This document shows, one piece after another, positions 50,358-59,493 of a DNA stretch of 64,000 nt. Position numbers and translations under genes: made by a program. Origin of the DNA: Lentimonas sp. CC4 (lineage in GTDB: Bacteria; Verrucomicrobiota; Verrucomicrobiia; Opitutales; Coraliomargaritaceae); assembly GCF_902728235.1 (NCBI RefSeq), contig NZ_CACVBO010000001.1:1240001-1304000 (forward strand), written 5' to 3'. The notes beneath the pieces are model-generated. The model ran no database searches. It saw only the letters and a list, made by a program, of their open reading frames with translations, and was not told the DNA's origin. Positions within the stretch are counted from its first letter, which is position 1, and each line of letters begins with the position of its first letter.

Positions 50358-51589
50358 TGTTTCGACTTATGCTCAGACTTGGGTGGATTGCTCTTTTGTT
50401 GGTCGCAGGTTCGGTGCATGTGTGTGCCGCTTCTGTAGATGCACTTGCTCTGCAACAACGCCTAATCGATGTGTTTGAGCAGAATAAGGATGCCGTCGTT
50501 CGTGTGAAGGCGGCCTACCGAGGCCCCGACGAAGATGGTAAAGCGCAAGTGATGCTACGAGTGGGCACGGGCTTTTTTATTAGTCGCGAAGGACATGTGC
50601 TCGTGAGCGCCAGTCGCGCTGCAGGTGCAGATCGCGTCTGGATCGAATATAAGGGCAAGCCCTATGCAGCAGAGGCAATTGGGCATGATCGTCTGACGAA
50701 TGTCTCAGTGCTACGCGTGCTGGAGTTGCCAGAGGATTTTGCCATTATATCGATGGATCCGAATGTGACGCAGCCTCGCTTGGGGGCGATTGCCATTGCG
50801 ATTGCGTGTCCGCTTGACTTTGAGCCTTCACCCTCGATGGGGCTAGTTACGGGGATGGATAAGAAGCTGGGCAATAAAGTGTTTCCGACTGCGTATATGC
50901 GCACCTCGATTTCAGTCGATGCGGGGCAGGGCGGTTGCCCGATCTTAGATATTAATGGGCAATTTCTCGGGATGTCGGTGGCATCGATTACGGAGCTGGA
51001 TGCGTCCTATTGTTTACCAGTCGCTGCGTTGGCACGTGTGCGCGACGATCTTTTGTTTTCCGGGCATATCATTCATAGCTGGATGGGCTTTGAAGTGGGT
51101 GAATTGTTGGGCACGGATTCTGAGAATGCGGTGTATTTATCCTCTGTGGTGGAAGGCGCGCCCGCTGATGAAGCTGGTTTATTGAAAGGCGACCACTTGG
51201 TTTCGATTGCTGGACATCCGATTCATAATGTCTCCGATGTGCCGGGGGCTGTCTTCTTTATCAGAGCGAATCAATTTACTTCAATTGCGGTGATGCGTGG
51301 CGACGAGTTGATGGAGTTTTCCTTGAAGACGATTCCGCGTCCTGAGCAGATGCCAATTGTCGAAGCCTTAGAGGTGGAATTGGAAGAGTCGGTTGGGGGC
51401 GCACCAGCCGTTGGAGAGGTCGTGGCGCCTGCCGGTGAGCTGGAGACTGCTGCCACTGTAGAAGCGCCCAAGAGGGACTTGAGCGCTTTTTTTGATTGGA
51501 CAGCCGGAGGCGAGCCAAAGGGCCAGAAGTTTAGCCGTGGTCCCAACTGGATGGATGAGCAGTCGCTGCGCAAGGGCTCGGACGATTAG
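50357..51589 (+). CDS. HtrA-like protein with all three catalytic residues replaced (pseudoprotease) and a PDZ domain
   Basis: The 410-residue product has a signal peptide (about 1-24), a trypsin-fold domain (about 35-235), a PDZ domain (about 240-330: VVEGAPADEAGLLKGDHLVS, GHPIHNVSDV) and a Glu/Ala-rich tail. Against DegP the active-site histidine lies at Ser86 (VLVSASRAAG), the aspartate at Asn115 (RLTNVSVLRV) and the serine at Gly192 (AGQGGCPILD). All three are lost, so no proteolysis is expected. A GTG start overlaps the anti-sigma stop; ATG 50369 is an alternative. As third gene of a sigma/anti-sigma operon it may sense misfolded or bound peptides and signal, rather than cut. Confidence 0.82.
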   Translation: MFRLMLRLGWIALLLVAGSVHVCAASVDALALQQRLIDVFEQNKDAVVRVKAAYRGPDEDGKAQVMLRVGTGFFISREGHVLVSASRAAGADRVWIEYKGKPYAAEAIGHDRLTNVSVLRVLELPEDFAIISMDPNVTQPRLGAIAIAIACPLDFEPSPSMGLVTGMDKKLGNKVFPTAYMRTSISVDAGQGGCPILDINGQFLGMSVASITELDASYCLPVAALARVRDDLLFSGHIIHSWMGFEVGELLGTDSENAVYLSSVVEGAPADEAGLLKGDHLVSIAGHPIHNVSDVPGAVFFIRANQFTSIAVMRGDELMEFSLKTIPRPEQMPIVEALEVELEESVGGAPAVGEVVAPAGELETAATVEAPKRDLSAFFDWTAGGEPKGQKFSRGPNWMDEQSLRKGSDD

Positions 51590-51803
51590 TCTTCTGTGTT
51601 TGTGGGATCACTCACCCTATCAGGCCTAGCTTCGTTTGAGGTCATCAATAGGCATGTCGGAATGTCACGGACTTATACTGCCGTGCATTCACCTAGAGTC
51701 AGGAGTTAGAAGTTAGTCTTTGGTAATGAAGTGCTTGCGGCCGAGTTTGACGCCGCCAATTTGGCGAATCGGAGATTCTTCATAAAACACTGATATTCAG
51801 CTT

Positions 51804-51832
51804 CTGACTACTGTCTTCTAACTACTCTTTTA
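51804..51832. repeat. Short dispersed repeat, copy 2
   Basis: CTGACTACT, two variable bases, then CTTCTAACTACTCTTTT, as at 9280-9309. Confidence 0.5.
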
Positions 51833-52102
51833 AGGATTAAGAAGTGTGATTGTTCCCATAGCACATTAGGGAGGGATGGCCTCCACGCTGAACTTTACTC
51901 ATATTTTTGTATGTTCAAGTTGTCACGATGAACGCGGTTCTTTGGGCTCCTGCCCTGCGAAGCATCTCCTATATCTTTGTTCCTCACTTTTAACGTCAGT
52001 AGGATCGATGAGTGATGTGTTTTAACTCTCCTCCTGATTTAGGAGGAGTGGTGGGCTTGCCCGACCGAGGTGGTTTTCAGCACATTACCTGACAGATTCA
52101 TG

Positions 52103-52331
52103 TATACTCACGCGCATCATGATTTGTGAAAAGTGCTATCTTGCTGTAGGGGCTTTGCTTGCGAAGCCCGCGCAAAGGCGACACGCATAGGAAGTTGTAA
52201 AACTTTAGCTGCCTTCGCGGGTGCCGCCCTTCGACAAGCTCTGGGCCTTGAGCCTGTCGAAACGGCAAGCAGCACCCCTACGCCAGATGCTTCGATTTCA
52301 CAAATCACAATACTTGATGCGCGTGAGTATA
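52103..52331. mobile_element. MITE-like element, copy 2
   Basis: Left end: TATACTCACGCGCATCATG, ATTTGTGAAA. Right end in reverse complement: ATACTCACGCGCATCA, then AGTATTG, then TGATTTGTGAAA. The right end has seven extra bases. The outer 16 bases match perfectly. The inside has no coding capacity. The copy at 25293-25513 shares the ends. The flanks read TATAC and GTATA, as expected for insertion at TA. Confidence 0.75.
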
Positions 52332-52560
52332 ATACCCTTTCTTAAAAGGTCTGGGCTGGTAGCGCAGGTCCGTCTCGAAGGCGCTACTGTCGAATGTCCC
52401 AGGTAGAGGCGGACGTCCAAGCCGCCGCACGCCTGAGTATGCAATGGCGCGCGGGGCGCACGGCGCTACCTCTAATTTAATGGCTCACGCCTTTCGAGAA
52501 ACGGTATCAAAGCACTGCAAAGAACCCTTCCGTCTCGTCCGCCGAACCTCAGTCCACAAC

Positions 52561-52609
52561 TAGCACGCGGGTCTAGCACGCGGGTCTAGCACGCGGGTCT
52601 AGCACGCTG
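52561..52609. repeat. 13-bp tandem repeat (TAGCACGCGGGTC)
   Basis: Three full copies of TAGCACGCGGGTC and one partial (TAGCACGCTG) lie head to tail. Confidence 0.9.
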
Positions 52610-52778
52610 TGGTCGGCGCAGGCGCAGTCCCTCAGTAAGCACTTCGGCCATTAAATCCAATCTGAAGAAAGCAAATGGTTTTCGCCACCTGTGCTGGAGG
52701 CTAAGTCCGCCTCTAAAGTTTTTCGTCAATGGGCGGTTAAGCCCATTGACGAAGGGTTCATACGTAGGGGGGTAAAGC

Positions 52779-54305
52779 TTACCACCATGATTCGACCTGC
52801 ACGCCGTAGCTGATGCCGGAGGTATCTTTGTCGTAGGTAGTGCCGCCGATCTCACCTTTGTATGCGTTGGACCATGTGGCATAGGTGAAAAAGAGGCGGA
52901 TCGCAGGACGCGAGAAGAAGCCGAAGTCCGGTGTGATTTGCGGCGCGATGGTGAACTTCATTAAGCCGCCGTCTTCGCCTCCTTGAAGTTCGGAGTAATC
53001 GTAGCCTGCTTCAAATGCGAGACTGTAGAGTTCGGTGAAGTCGTAAACTGGACGAACGCCGACAGAATACCAAGTGATGTCGGAGTCATTATCTAAGCCG
53101 AGGTCATCTTTTTGATAGATCGCGACTGCCTGCATGCTGAGCTTCTCGCTGAATGAATAATCGATCACGTCCATAATGCGTAGGCGTGATTGGTCATCGG
53201 CATCGTAGCTAGGATCGACGATTGTTTTAGTTGGATCTTTTGGATCCTCGATTGATATATTGCTAAGTCCACGGGCGAATGGGCTGAAGCTGTTAAAGTT
53301 GGTGGCGACACCAGTGCCATACTGAATGATTGCGGTATTCTTGCTGTTCTCGCCGAGTTCGTTCTCGAGCCAGAAACCGACTGCGTAGCCGTCGGCGCTA
53401 TCATTAGTGCTGCCTCCATCGTCAAACTTGTAGTGCGCGTAGTTTAGCCAGAGGTTCCCCATGCCGATTCCGAGATCGATATCGTTGAGGCGCACGTCGA
53501 AGTTGTTCTTGTCCGTGTTTTCGAGGTCATCTGGGATGATCGTGTCGGTGCCAGTGAAGTCGTCGCTCGTGCCGCCGATCCATGCGATCGATCCTGTGGC
53601 GAAGCCTAGGTCGTAGTCTTCGATGCCGCCACCGTAGCCGCTCATGTCGAGCCAGTAAAAGTCGTTCATGTGCACGTCATGGCGCCGGTAGTAGCGTTGG
53701 CCGCCCCATACAGTGGCATCTGGTTGACCAGGTAGGACGTTTTTGGCGGTGACATATACTTGGCGTAGTGAAGTATTACTTTCAGTTTCAGTGCTTTTAT
53801 CCTGGGTCGAATAGGCAAGCATGAGGTGTGTGCCGAAGACGGGTGAGTCGCTGTCATTGTCTTCATCGATATGAAAATAGGAGAAGCCTGTTTCGAGGTA
53901 GGTATCGCTTTCATTGCCGAGTCGATAAGCGGCGCCGGCGCCAGGTAGAATAAACTTCTCCTGTTCAGTGTGGTCTTTATCCTGGCCGTAGCCTGCGCGC
54001 ATGTAACCATAGAAGCTGAACAAGTCGGGGTTGAACCCCGAGGTAAAGGCACCATTTGGTAAGCTTCGGACTTCTTGCACGTCCTGCTGGACGGTGGTGA
54101 CTGTCTGGTGCACTTCGGTGACTGTCTGCTTCATTGACTTCTCGCGCTGCTCGATGGCTGCAAGTCGTGTTTCGACTTCACCGATCTTTGAGACGTAGAG
54201 CTCTTTGAGTGCTTCGAGCTCGTTCTTGAGTTGTTCGATCTCGGGGTCAGCGGCGAATGTTAGGTTCGCCAGAATGCAGAAGAGTAGGACGGATAATCGC
54301 TTCAT
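52779..54305 (-). CDS. LamB-type porin with N-terminal coiled coil
   Basis: From MKRLSV at 54305 the protein has 508 residues: a signal peptide (about 1-18), then a coiled coil (EIEQLKNELEALKELYVSKI, about 22-80), then a beta-barrel. VWGGQRYYRRHDVHMNDFYW and DMSGYGGGIED are the maltoporin signature, and the ends (FSRPAIRLFFTYATWS) also agree. The coiled-coil start recalls ScrY sucrose porins. It probably lets sugars across the outer membrane. No sugar transporter or enzyme is next to it. The frame to 54383 has no better start. Confidence 0.88.
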   Translation of the reverse strand: MKRLSVLLFCILANLTFAADPEIEQLKNELEALKELYVSKIGEVETRLAAIEQREKSMKQTVTEVHQTVTTVQQDVQEVRSLPNGAFTSGFNPDLFSFYGYMRAGYGQDKDHTEQEKFILPGAGAAYRLGNESDTYLETGFSYFHIDEDNDSDSPVFGTHLMLAYSTQDKSTETESNTSLRQVYVTAKNVLPGQPDATVWGGQRYYRRHDVHMNDFYWLDMSGYGGGIEDYDLGFATGSIAWIGGTSDDFTGTDTIIPDDLENTDKNNFDVRLNDIDLGIGMGNLWLNYAHYKFDDGGSTNDSADGYAVGFWLENELGENSKNTAIIQYGTGVATNFNSFSPFARGLSNISIEDPKDPTKTIVDPSYDADDQSRLRIMDVIDYSFSEKLSMQAVAIYQKDDLGLDNDSDITWYSVGVRPVYDFTELYSLAFEAGYDYSELQGGEDGGLMKFTIAPQITPDFGFFSRPAIRLFFTYATWSNAYKGEIGGTTYDKDTSGISYGVQVESWW

Positions 54306-54395
54306 TTTTCGAGGGTATGCTCGGATGGTTTGGGTAATCAGAATGGTTAGGAGCTTTATGGTGCCTAACTGAAACGAATGCAACCTAATGATGGG

Positions 54396-54425
54396 AAAAA
54401 GACAATACGGTGGTAATGTCTTTTT
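54396..54425 (-). terminator. Probable terminator after the lipoprotein gene
   Basis: AAAAAGACA, a 12-base loop, TGTCTTTTT: read on the minus strand it is a stem followed by T5. It lies between the lipoprotein and porin genes. Confidence 0.5.
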
Positions 54426-54463
54426 AAATCATGCTCCAGGATCGGGCCTGCGGCTGTGTGAGC

Positions 54464-54943
54464 TTATTTCGTTTCCGAGAGGTCTTTGACCTCATTCAGT
54501 AGCTTCATGTAGCCGCGGTGGCCGTTTTTGAGGACACGCCAGCCAGGTTTAACAGCGCCGTCGTTCATATGCTCCATGATATAGACTTCGCAGTGTAGTC
54601 GGTGGTTGCCATCATTGAGTGTCTCGACGCTGAGCTCTGGTTCAATGGTTGTGCTGTCAGTGTTAAAGGAGGTGCCGTAAAGGATGGTCGTCGCTTTAGA
54701 GCCATCTTTGGTGAAGCGCACCGTGTTGCCAGTATCCCTGACAACTTCAAAGCCTTCTTTTTGCGAGAAGACTTCGATCGCCGCTGCTTTGATGAGCGCA
54801 GTATCGCTACCGTTGATCTCTACGTAGGCGAAGCCATTTGGCTTGTCGTCGTTGAGACCAACTGTGGATGCGCACCCCGAGAGCAGGGCAGTGATAAGGA
54901 TGAGGCAAAGTGCCCAAGCCGAGTGTTTGGTGTGCTGTGTCAT
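54464..54943 (-). CDS. Putative lipoprotein
   Basis: The 159-residue product has a lipoprotein signal with lipobox LLSGC (cysteine about residue 24). The mature part has alpha/beta segments (ALIKAAAIEVFSQKEGFEVV, VRFTKDGSKATTILYG). No family is recognised. It lies between gcvT (27 bases upstream, same strand) and the porin; a shared transcript with gcvT is possible but not functionally clear. Confidence 0.72.
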   Translation of the reverse strand: MTQHTKHSAWALCLILITALLSGCASTVGLNDDKPNGFAYVEINGSDTALIKAAAIEVFSQKEGFEVVRDTGNTVRFTKDGSKATTILYGTSFNTDSTTIEPELSVETLNDGNHRLHCEVYIMEHMNDGAVKPGWRVLKNGHRGYMKLLNEVKDLSETK

Positions 54944-54969
54944 GTTAATTAAGCAAGTAGAACTGCTGG

Positions 54970-56061
54970 CTACTTATGTAGCGGCGGTTGGGCAACTTCA
55001 AGTGCGATATGGTTGCCGCGTAGGTCGACGTAGAGCGGTGTCTCTGTTGCCGTCGTTGCTACGATGGCACTGCCGATTGGGCGGCCCAGGATTGGAGAGA
55101 GCGTGCCAGAGAGCACTTGGCCGACGACCTGGCCATCGGTGTTTACTACGGAGGTGCCTTCACGTGCAATGCGGCGCCCTTCGAGCTTGAAATGAATGAC
55201 GCGGCGTGGGATGCCGCTCTCCTTTTGCTCGGTGAGCGCGTTTTTGCCAATGAAGTCGTCCTTCTGGAGTTTCACTGTCCAGTCGAGGCTGGCTTCGAGG
55301 GGGGTAATGCTATCGCTCAATTCGTGGCCGTAGAGTGGATACCCCGCCTCGAGGCGGAGGCTGTCGCGGCAGCCTAGGCCGCAGAGCTTTACGCCGAAAG
55401 GCTCGCCTTTGCCCATGATCTCGCGGGCCAGTGTCTCGGCCGCTTTGGGGGAGGCATAGATTTCGAACCCATCCTCGCCCGTATAGCCGGTGCGGCAGAC
55501 GCGCACCTTTTCGCCTGCGAAGGGTAGTAATGCGTGGCAGAATTTCTTGATCTGGTTGACGGTTTCGAAGCCGATGGCTTCGAGTATTGCGATGGCCTTT
55601 GGCCCTTGGAGCGCGAGCAGCGCATACTCATCGGATCGATCTTCGATCTGCACGTCGAGCTCCCAGCGAGCGGCTTGCTTGAGGAACCAGCCAAAGTCCT
55701 TTTCGATGTTGCCGGCATTTACGCAAACGAGGAACCCTTCTGCGCTGGTGCGATAGACAATCAAGTCATCGACGACACCTCCATCGCTGGCACACATTGG
55801 CGAATAAACCGCTTTGCCGATGGCGGCATTGCTGATCCGATTTACTACCAGTTTATCGAGAAACAGGGCAGCATCTGCGCCTATGACGATAAACTCGCCC
55901 ATGTGGCTGACGTCGAACAGACCGGCTGCAGTGCGCACGGCCTTATGCTCTTCGAGGATGCTGGTGTATTGCACGGGCATGTTCCAGCCGCCGAAGTTGA
56001 CGAAGCGTGCGCCTTGCTCGGCATGGAAGTCGTGAAGTGGGATTTGTAGAATGTCGCTCAT
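54970..56061 (-). CDS. gcvT: Glycine cleavage system aminomethyltransferase (T-protein)
   Basis: From MSDILQ at 56061 the protein has 363 residues. FVNFGGWNMPVQYTSILEEH, GLFDVSHMGEF, GYTGEDGFEIY, CRDSLRLEAGYPLYGHEL and the GTLSP element are the T-protein set. It takes the aminomethyl group from lipoyl-GcvH and gives methylene-tetrahydrofolate and ammonia. It is divergent from gcvP (124-bp gap). gcvH is not between them or elsewhere in the window. A frame to 56148 is longer but unlikely. Confidence 0.95.
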   Translation of the reverse strand: MSDILQIPLHDFHAEQGARFVNFGGWNMPVQYTSILEEHKAVRTAAGLFDVSHMGEFIVIGADAALFLDKLVVNRISNAAIGKAVYSPMCASDGGVVDDLIVYRTSAEGFLVCVNAGNIEKDFGWFLKQAARWELDVQIEDRSDEYALLALQGPKAIAILEAIGFETVNQIKKFCHALLPFAGEKVRVCRTGYTGEDGFEIYASPKAAETLAREIMGKGEPFGVKLCGLGCRDSLRLEAGYPLYGHELSDSITPLEASLDWTVKLQKDDFIGKNALTEQKESGIPRRVIHFKLEGRRIAREGTSVVNTDGQVVGQVLSGTLSPILGRPIGSAIVATTATETPLYVDLRGNHIALEVAQPPLHK

Positions 56062-56185
56062 GGAAAAATGTGGAAATCGTGCAAAGATACTTGCGAAGCA
56101 ATAAGACTGCTTTTGTGTGACCATCAGATAATTTAATCGGGTCAACAAGTTTGCGAGCCCACCTTTAAGCCTTACTTTTTCGAAA

Positions 56186-59134
56186 ATGCAAAATACTTCT
56201 GTCGATCAGCGCGAACAAGCGCGTCATTACATTCCAGCGAGCGATGCCGACATCGATGCAATGCTGAAAACTGTCGGTAAGGCTTCGCTGAGTGAACTGT
56301 TCGATCACATTCCTGCGGATGTGCAGTTTCAAGATGGTGGTGCGCTTCCTGACGAACTTGCCTACGATGAGCTCTATACGCGGCTCGAAGCCATTTCGAA
56401 GATGAACCGCACAGGCACGAGCTTTCTTGGTGATGGCGTGCCCGACTTTGTGCCGTCTCCAGTCGTGGGGCCGGTGTGCGACATTCGTAATTTGACGACG
56501 GCCTACACTCCGTATCAGCCAGAGCTGAGCCAAGGGACGCTGCTAGCGCACTGGATTTATCAGTGCTCGATGGCGCGGTTGACGGGGTTTGAGGCGGTCA
56601 ATGCATCGCTCTACGACCGATCCACTTCGATTTTTGAGGGCATTTGCGCTGCGATTCGTATGGGACGCGGCAAGTCCATCGCTCTTATTCCGGAGACTTT
56701 GTATCCTGGGGATTTAGAAGTGCTCGAGACTTTGTCCGAAGATACCGAGGTAGAGCTGGTGCGTGTGCCAGTCGATACGGTCAGTGGTTTGATTGATTTT
56801 GCTGCACTGAAGGCTGCCGCAGAAACTGCAGGCACTCGCCTCGCGGCGATTGTATTTCCGCATGTAAATACCTTCGGCCTCGTCGAAGCGGTGGATACCT
56901 TGACGGATTTTGCAGCGGAGTTGAAGGCGAAGAGTGTCGCGGTGATTGACCCGATGCTGCTTGGGCCTGGAGGCCTAAAGGCACCGTCTGAGTTCGGCGC
57001 GAACGGAGCCGATATCATCGTTGGCGAGGCGCAACACTTGGCGCTGGCACCGAATTTCGGTGGCCCTGGTCTCGGTTTGTTCGGCGTGCGTTTCTCGGAT
57101 AAAGACCGTGGCGGCGTGCGTGCGGCTCCTGGCCGCTTTATTGGTAAGGCCAAGGACTGCTCTGGTCGTGATTGCCGCGTCGGCGTGCTGTCCACCCGCG
57201 AGCAACACATTCGTAAGGACAAGGCCACTTCTAATATTTGCTCCAACCAAGCCTTCGTCGCGACCCTTGTCGGCGCGTCGTTGCTGGAGCGTGGTGACTC
57301 CGGTCTGGAAACCATTTTGGCTGGCCTACGGGCACGTCTGGCAGAGGCGGTCGAGTGCTTGACAGTCTTTGACGGTGTATCGCTAGCGTTCCCTGATCCT
57401 GTAAGTTTCCACGAGGTCACATTTGAACTGTCGGTTCCAGTTGCGGATGTATTGGCAAAGGCACGCGAGAGCGGCATTCTTGCAGGTGCAGATGTTTCGG
57501 ATCGCGTCGCGGGTGGTCGTCAGTTGTTGAAGCTGTCGTTTTCGAATCGTGAGCAAGCGATTACGGAATTGGTTGCAGTGTTTGAGGCGATCTTTGGAGC
57601 TGTTGGAGATGCGGAGCCTGCTAAATTGTCTCCGGTTGGTAATCATGATCTGCGTCAAGTCGCTCCAGGGCTGCCAACTTACACCGCCGACGAGGTGATT
57701 GCTTACTACAAGCGCCTCGGTGATCTCAATGTGAGCCCCGATGACGGTTGCTATCCGCTCGGTTCGTGCACCATGAAATACAACCCGAAGGTCAATGACT
57801 GGGCGGCGAGTTTGCCGGGCTTCACCGATATTCACCCGCAAGCGCCAGTTGAAGATGCGCAGGGCTGCCTCTATGTGCTGCATGAAACGCAGGAGTGGTT
57901 TAAGAAAATCACAGGTCTCGCGGCAGTCACGACGCAGCCGCTGGCTGGCGCACAGGGCGAGTTGGTCGGCCTGAAGCTGTTCCAAGCGTATCACCGTGAT
58001 CGTGGCGAAGTGCGCGATGTCATTTTGATCCCACGCTCGGCGCATGGCACGAATTTCGCGACGGCGACGATGGCCGGTTTCGCAGGTAAGAAGGGCAAGA
58101 TCGTTTATCTCGATGCTGATACGGAAGGCCGCGTCTTGAATGATCACTTGGATCGTTGCATCGAGGAATACGGCAACCGTATCGCGGGTGTGATGATCAC
58201 GAATCCGAATACCAGTGGTATTTTCGAGACGTCCTTTAAGCAAATCGCAGAGAAGATCCACGCGATCGGCGGCCTCGTCTATATGGACGGTGCGAATATG
58301 AATGCCATCGCTGGTTGGATCGATCTCGGTGCGCTGGGTGTCGATGCCGTGCATAACAATCTGCACAAGACGTGGACGATTCCGCACGGTGGAGGTGGTC
58401 CAGGTGATGCGATTGTTGCGGTCAGTGATCGTCTGACCCCGTATTTGCCTGGGTATCAAATCGAATTCGACGGCGAATTGTATCAACCCGTGCGCGCGCC
58501 GAAGTCGATTGGCTCGTTCCATCGCCACTGGGGCAATTTTGCGCACAAGATCCGCTGCTACACATACTTGCTACGCTTAGGGCGCGAAGGCGTGCGTCGT
58601 ATGTCGGCGGTCGCGGTCTTGAGTGCGCGTTATCTGCAATCGCAACTCACTTCGGATTACGCATTGCTGCCGAACGGTGCCGATAGCGAGCCGCGCATGC
58701 ACGAGTTTATCCTGACCTTGAAGCCGGAGGATTTCGGTATTCTGGATTCGGTCGGTCTGCGTAAGACGGATGCCGCGCCACGTATCGGCAAGCTGTTCCT
58801 GGACTTTGGGTTCCACGCGCCGACGGTTGCATGGCCAGAGCCGCTCGGCTTGATGGTTGAGCCGACGGAGAGTTATACCAAGGCCGAACTGGATCGCTTT
58901 GCCGAAGCAGTGCAGGCAATCATCAAACTCGCGAAGGAGCACCCTGACGTGCTCAACTCCGCTCCGCACTTCACGCCGATTGACCGCGTCGAAGAGGTTG
59001 AGGCGAATCGTGATGTTTGCCTGTCCGAGTCGTTGGAGTCCTTGCCGGAAATCAATCCCGCGCGTGTGTCGACGAAGGAGCTCGCCAAGCTGACGGTGCC
59101 TGAGATCTACGCGAAGGTCGTTGCACAGCTGTAG
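56186..59134 (+). CDS. gcvP: Glycine dehydrogenase (decarboxylating), P-protein, one-chain form
   Basis: The 982-residue protein is the fused alpha-beta form. The N-terminal half starts HYIPASDADIDAMLKTVG; the C-terminal half holds the PLP lysine in NNLHKTWTIPHGGGGPG (about Lys728), LGSCTMKYNPKVND, and YMDGANMNAIAGW. It decarboxylates glycine and passes aminomethyl to GcvH. Length is near the usual 950-960. It is followed by a strong terminator and so is monocistronic. The antisense 387-residue frame at 57383-58546 is a shadow. Confidence 0.97.
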   Translation: MQNTSVDQREQARHYIPASDADIDAMLKTVGKASLSELFDHIPADVQFQDGGALPDELAYDELYTRLEAISKMNRTGTSFLGDGVPDFVPSPVVGPVCDIRNLTTAYTPYQPELSQGTLLAHWIYQCSMARLTGFEAVNASLYDRSTSIFEGICAAIRMGRGKSIALIPETLYPGDLEVLETLSEDTEVELVRVPVDTVSGLIDFAALKAAAETAGTRLAAIVFPHVNTFGLVEAVDTLTDFAAELKAKSVAVIDPMLLGPGGLKAPSEFGANGADIIVGEAQHLALAPNFGGPGLGLFGVRFSDKDRGGVRAAPGRFIGKAKDCSGRDCRVGVLSTREQHIRKDKATSNICSNQAFVATLVGASLLERGDSGLETILAGLRARLAEAVECLTVFDGVSLAFPDPVSFHEVTFELSVPVADVLAKARESGILAGADVSDRVAGGRQLLKLSFSNREQAITELVAVFEAIFGAVGDAEPAKLSPVGNHDLRQVAPGLPTYTADEVIAYYKRLGDLNVSPDDGCYPLGSCTMKYNPKVNDWAASLPGFTDIHPQAPVEDAQGCLYVLHETQEWFKKITGLAAVTTQPLAGAQGELVGLKLFQAYHRDRGEVRDVILIPRSAHGTNFATATMAGFAGKKGKIVYLDADTEGRVLNDHLDRCIEEYGNRIAGVMITNPNTSGIFETSFKQIAEKIHAIGGLVYMDGANMNAIAGWIDLGALGVDAVHNNLHKTWTIPHGGGGPGDAIVAVSDRLTPYLPGYQIEFDGELYQPVRAPKSIGSFHRHWGNFAHKIRCYTYLLRLGREGVRRMSAVAVLSARYLQSQLTSDYALLPNGADSEPRMHEFILTLKPEDFGILDSVGLRKTDAAPRIGKLFLDFGFHAPTVAWPEPLGLMVEPTESYTKAELDRFAEAVQAIIKLAKEHPDVLNSAPHFTPIDRVEEVEANRDVCLSESLESLPEINPARVSTKELAKLTVPEIYAKVVAQL

Positions 59135-59143
59135 TTTTTATTC

Positions 59144-59179
59144 AAAAGCCCGAGGCGTTACAGCGCCTCGGGCTTTTTT
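59144..59179 (+). terminator. Terminator of gcvP
   Basis: AAAGCCCGAGGCG, loop TTACA, CGCCTCGGGC, TTTTTT, starting ten bases after the stop. Confidence 0.95.
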
Positions 59180-59193
59180 GTAGACAAATCGAG

Positions 59194-59371
59194 TGTAGCG
59201 GATCCGCGAAGCGGTTTCGGTCAGTGTGGATGCTCAGGTGTGGCCGAAATGGCTCCACCAGTCTGTTACATATGATGAGCTGATACTGAGTGTAGCGGAT
59301 CCGCGAAGCGGTTTCGGCGCTTGGATGTGTGTGGTGGCTCGTGGCCGAAATGGCTTCGCCAGTCCGCTACA
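59194..59371. repeat. Two tandem palindromic elements (TGTAGCGGATCCGCGAAGCGG)
   Basis: Copies at 59194-59270 and 59291-59371 each start TGTAGCGGATCCGCGAAG and CGGTTTCGG and end in the inverted form GGCCGAAATGG, CTTCGCCAGTCCGCTACA (ends pair at about 21 of 28 bases). Twenty bases separate them. A broken third copy (GAGTGTCGCGGTTTCGATCAG) follows near 59389. A run of nine C lies near 59434. The rest of the gap to 59493 shows no gene. Confidence 0.85.
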
Positions 59372-59493
59372 AATGAAGAGTTGGTGTTGAGTGTCGCGGT
59401 TTCGATCAGTGGAGAGACTTTGCACAGCGCCCCCCCCCCGTTGAAAAATCAAAGCTTTCCCATCTGACCTCAAACCGCTATATTTCCTACATT

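Larger units (their letters stand above)
51590..52778. other. 1.19-kb gap with repeats and gene debris
   Basis: No gene is supported. Contents: a short dispersed repeat at 51804-51832; a 25-codon minus-strand fragment (51711-51790, reading EESPIRQIGGVKLGRKHF) that looks like coding debris; a CTCCTCC-GGAGGAG hairpin near 52029; the MITE copy; TCGAC...GTCGA hairpin inside it near 52240; and a 13-bp tandem repeat at 52561. It separates two opposite-strand genes. Confidence 0.6.

Noticed and set aside
51711-51790. Small minus-strand gene (EESPIRQIGGVKLGRKHF)
   Set aside because: Only about 25 codons between stops, no start signal; treated as debris.
56062-56185. Glycine riboswitch between gcvT and gcvP
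   Set aside because: The 124-bp region is too short for the tandem form on either strand and no conserved core was recognised.
57383-58546. 387-residue antisense frame within gcvP
   Set aside because: The sense strand encodes conserved P-protein motifs; the antisense frame is rich in Arg/Ile/Thr with no family features and is explained by codon bias.
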